DNA of 57,748 nt, from assembly GCA_034189225.1 (NCBI GenBank), contig JAXHVL010000180.1, positions 1 through 57,748 of the forward strand. Direction: 5' to 3'. The notes beneath the pieces are model-generated. The model had not been told where the DNA came from, did no database searches, and worked only from the letters and a program-made list of their open reading frames with translations. Source of the stretch: JAXHTY01 sp034189225 (GTDB lineage Bacteria; Desulfobacterota; Desulfobacteria; Desulfobacterales; Desulfosudaceae). This document shows positions 57,629-57,748 of the stretch, piece after piece; the first letter of the stretch is position 1; each line of letters starts with the position of its first letter. A program made the translations under genes and the position numbers.

Positions 57629-57748
57629 TAGTGTCCATCCACGGGAATAACTACTTGAAAAAAATAAAAAAAGCGCATTTTGTGGTTGACTTTTTCTGCT
57701 TAGCGTAGTATATAAAAAGTCATCAACCATTCAATATCACTACGAAAA
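57629..57748 (+). mobile_element. Left end of a repeat or mobile element running out of the window
   Basis: TAGTGTCCATCC (57629-57640) matches the terminal repeat of the 145-bp elements (TAGTGTCCGTCC / TAGTGCCCATCC), but the following sequence is unrelated, AT-rich and contains a near-consensus promoter. This is what the left end of a full transposon sharing those ends would look like. No gene starts before the window closes. Positions 57474-57628 show nothing recognisable. Confidence 0.45.
57686..57714 (+). promoter_or_regulatory. Near-consensus promoter reading out of the window
   Basis: TTGACT (57686-57691), 17-base spacer, TATATA (57709-57714). It would start a transcript near 57721 toward the end of the window. 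It lies inside the element that begins at 57629. Confidence 0.6.

Overview
The window looks like an accessory-rich stretch of a GC-rich, strictly or facultatively anaerobic deltaproteobacterial (Desulfobacterota) chromosome, probably from the Desulfobacteraceae/Desulfosarcinaceae. This placement is inference. It rests on the many sensor kinases and stand-alone receivers, multidomain acyl-CoA enzymes with SCP2 tails, ADP-forming acyl-CoA synthetase and Usp genes, DASS transporters, and dispersed palindromic intergenic repeats. No sulfate-reduction gene, rRNA, tRNA or CRISPR array is visible, so the placement is not proven.

Layout. (1) 0.6-12.5 kb, plus strand: a defence island of the helicase-methylase-ATPase kind. 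It holds a DUF499-type ATPase, a small accessory protein, a DUF1156-type adenine methylase, a NYN-domain putative nuclease and a PLD/SNF2-type helicase. A promoter and an intrinsic terminator sit inside the island, ahead of the NYN gene. (2) 12.6-18.7 kb, minus strand: a three-gene acyl-CoA operon of MaoC-SDR-SCP2, HMG-CoA-synthase-like-DUF35-SDR-SCP2, and an SCP-x-type thiolase. A TetR regulator lies upstream, behind two tandem 145-bp palindromic elements. (3) 20.1-21.3 kb: a membrane diguanylate cyclase. (4) 21.4-23.85 kb: a toxin-antitoxin remnant followed by what reads as an integrase-less integron cassette array. It carries wrbA-, mazEF- and RHH/PIN-type cassettes separated by two full attC sites. 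(5) 24.0-32.1 kb: a hybrid sensor kinase, a YcaO-TPR protein, and a 1010-residue protein of unknown function lying between direct repeats. (6) 32.9-38.7 kb: STAS-like, Usp, Usp, ADP-forming acyl-CoA synthetase-GNAT, and a cytidylate-kinase-like protein.

(7) 38.7-56.6 kb is the most striking part: two divergent gene sets that start at a 680-bp control region with a good sigma-54 (-24/-12) promoter on each strand. The minus arm encodes a receiver, a Cache-type histidine kinase, a receiver fused in one polypeptide to a DASS/SLC13 transporter, a receiver lacking the phosphorylatable Asp, a second DASS transporter, a 52-residue membrane peptide, a Yip1-like protein, a receiver-CBS protein, a PilZ protein, a PAS/zinc-motif sensor and an enoyl-CoA hydratase-like protein. 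The plus arm encodes a second Cache kinase, two receivers, a third DASS transporter, a receiver-kinase hybrid and two more receivers. Nine receiver domains occur with no DNA-binding or AAA+ output domain. Together with the fusion, this suggests that phosphorylation acts directly on anion/dicarboxylate transport rather than on transcription. I consider this the best candidate for an undescribed system here.

(8) 56.7-57.7 kb: a strong terminator, a decayed YcaO homologue, and the left end of another repeat or mobile element with a promoter reading out of the window. Several repeat families (three 145-bp elements, about 50-bp elements at three places, a 150-bp element at 49.2 kb, direct repeats around the 1010-residue gene) show that the intergenic spaces are repeatedly invaded.
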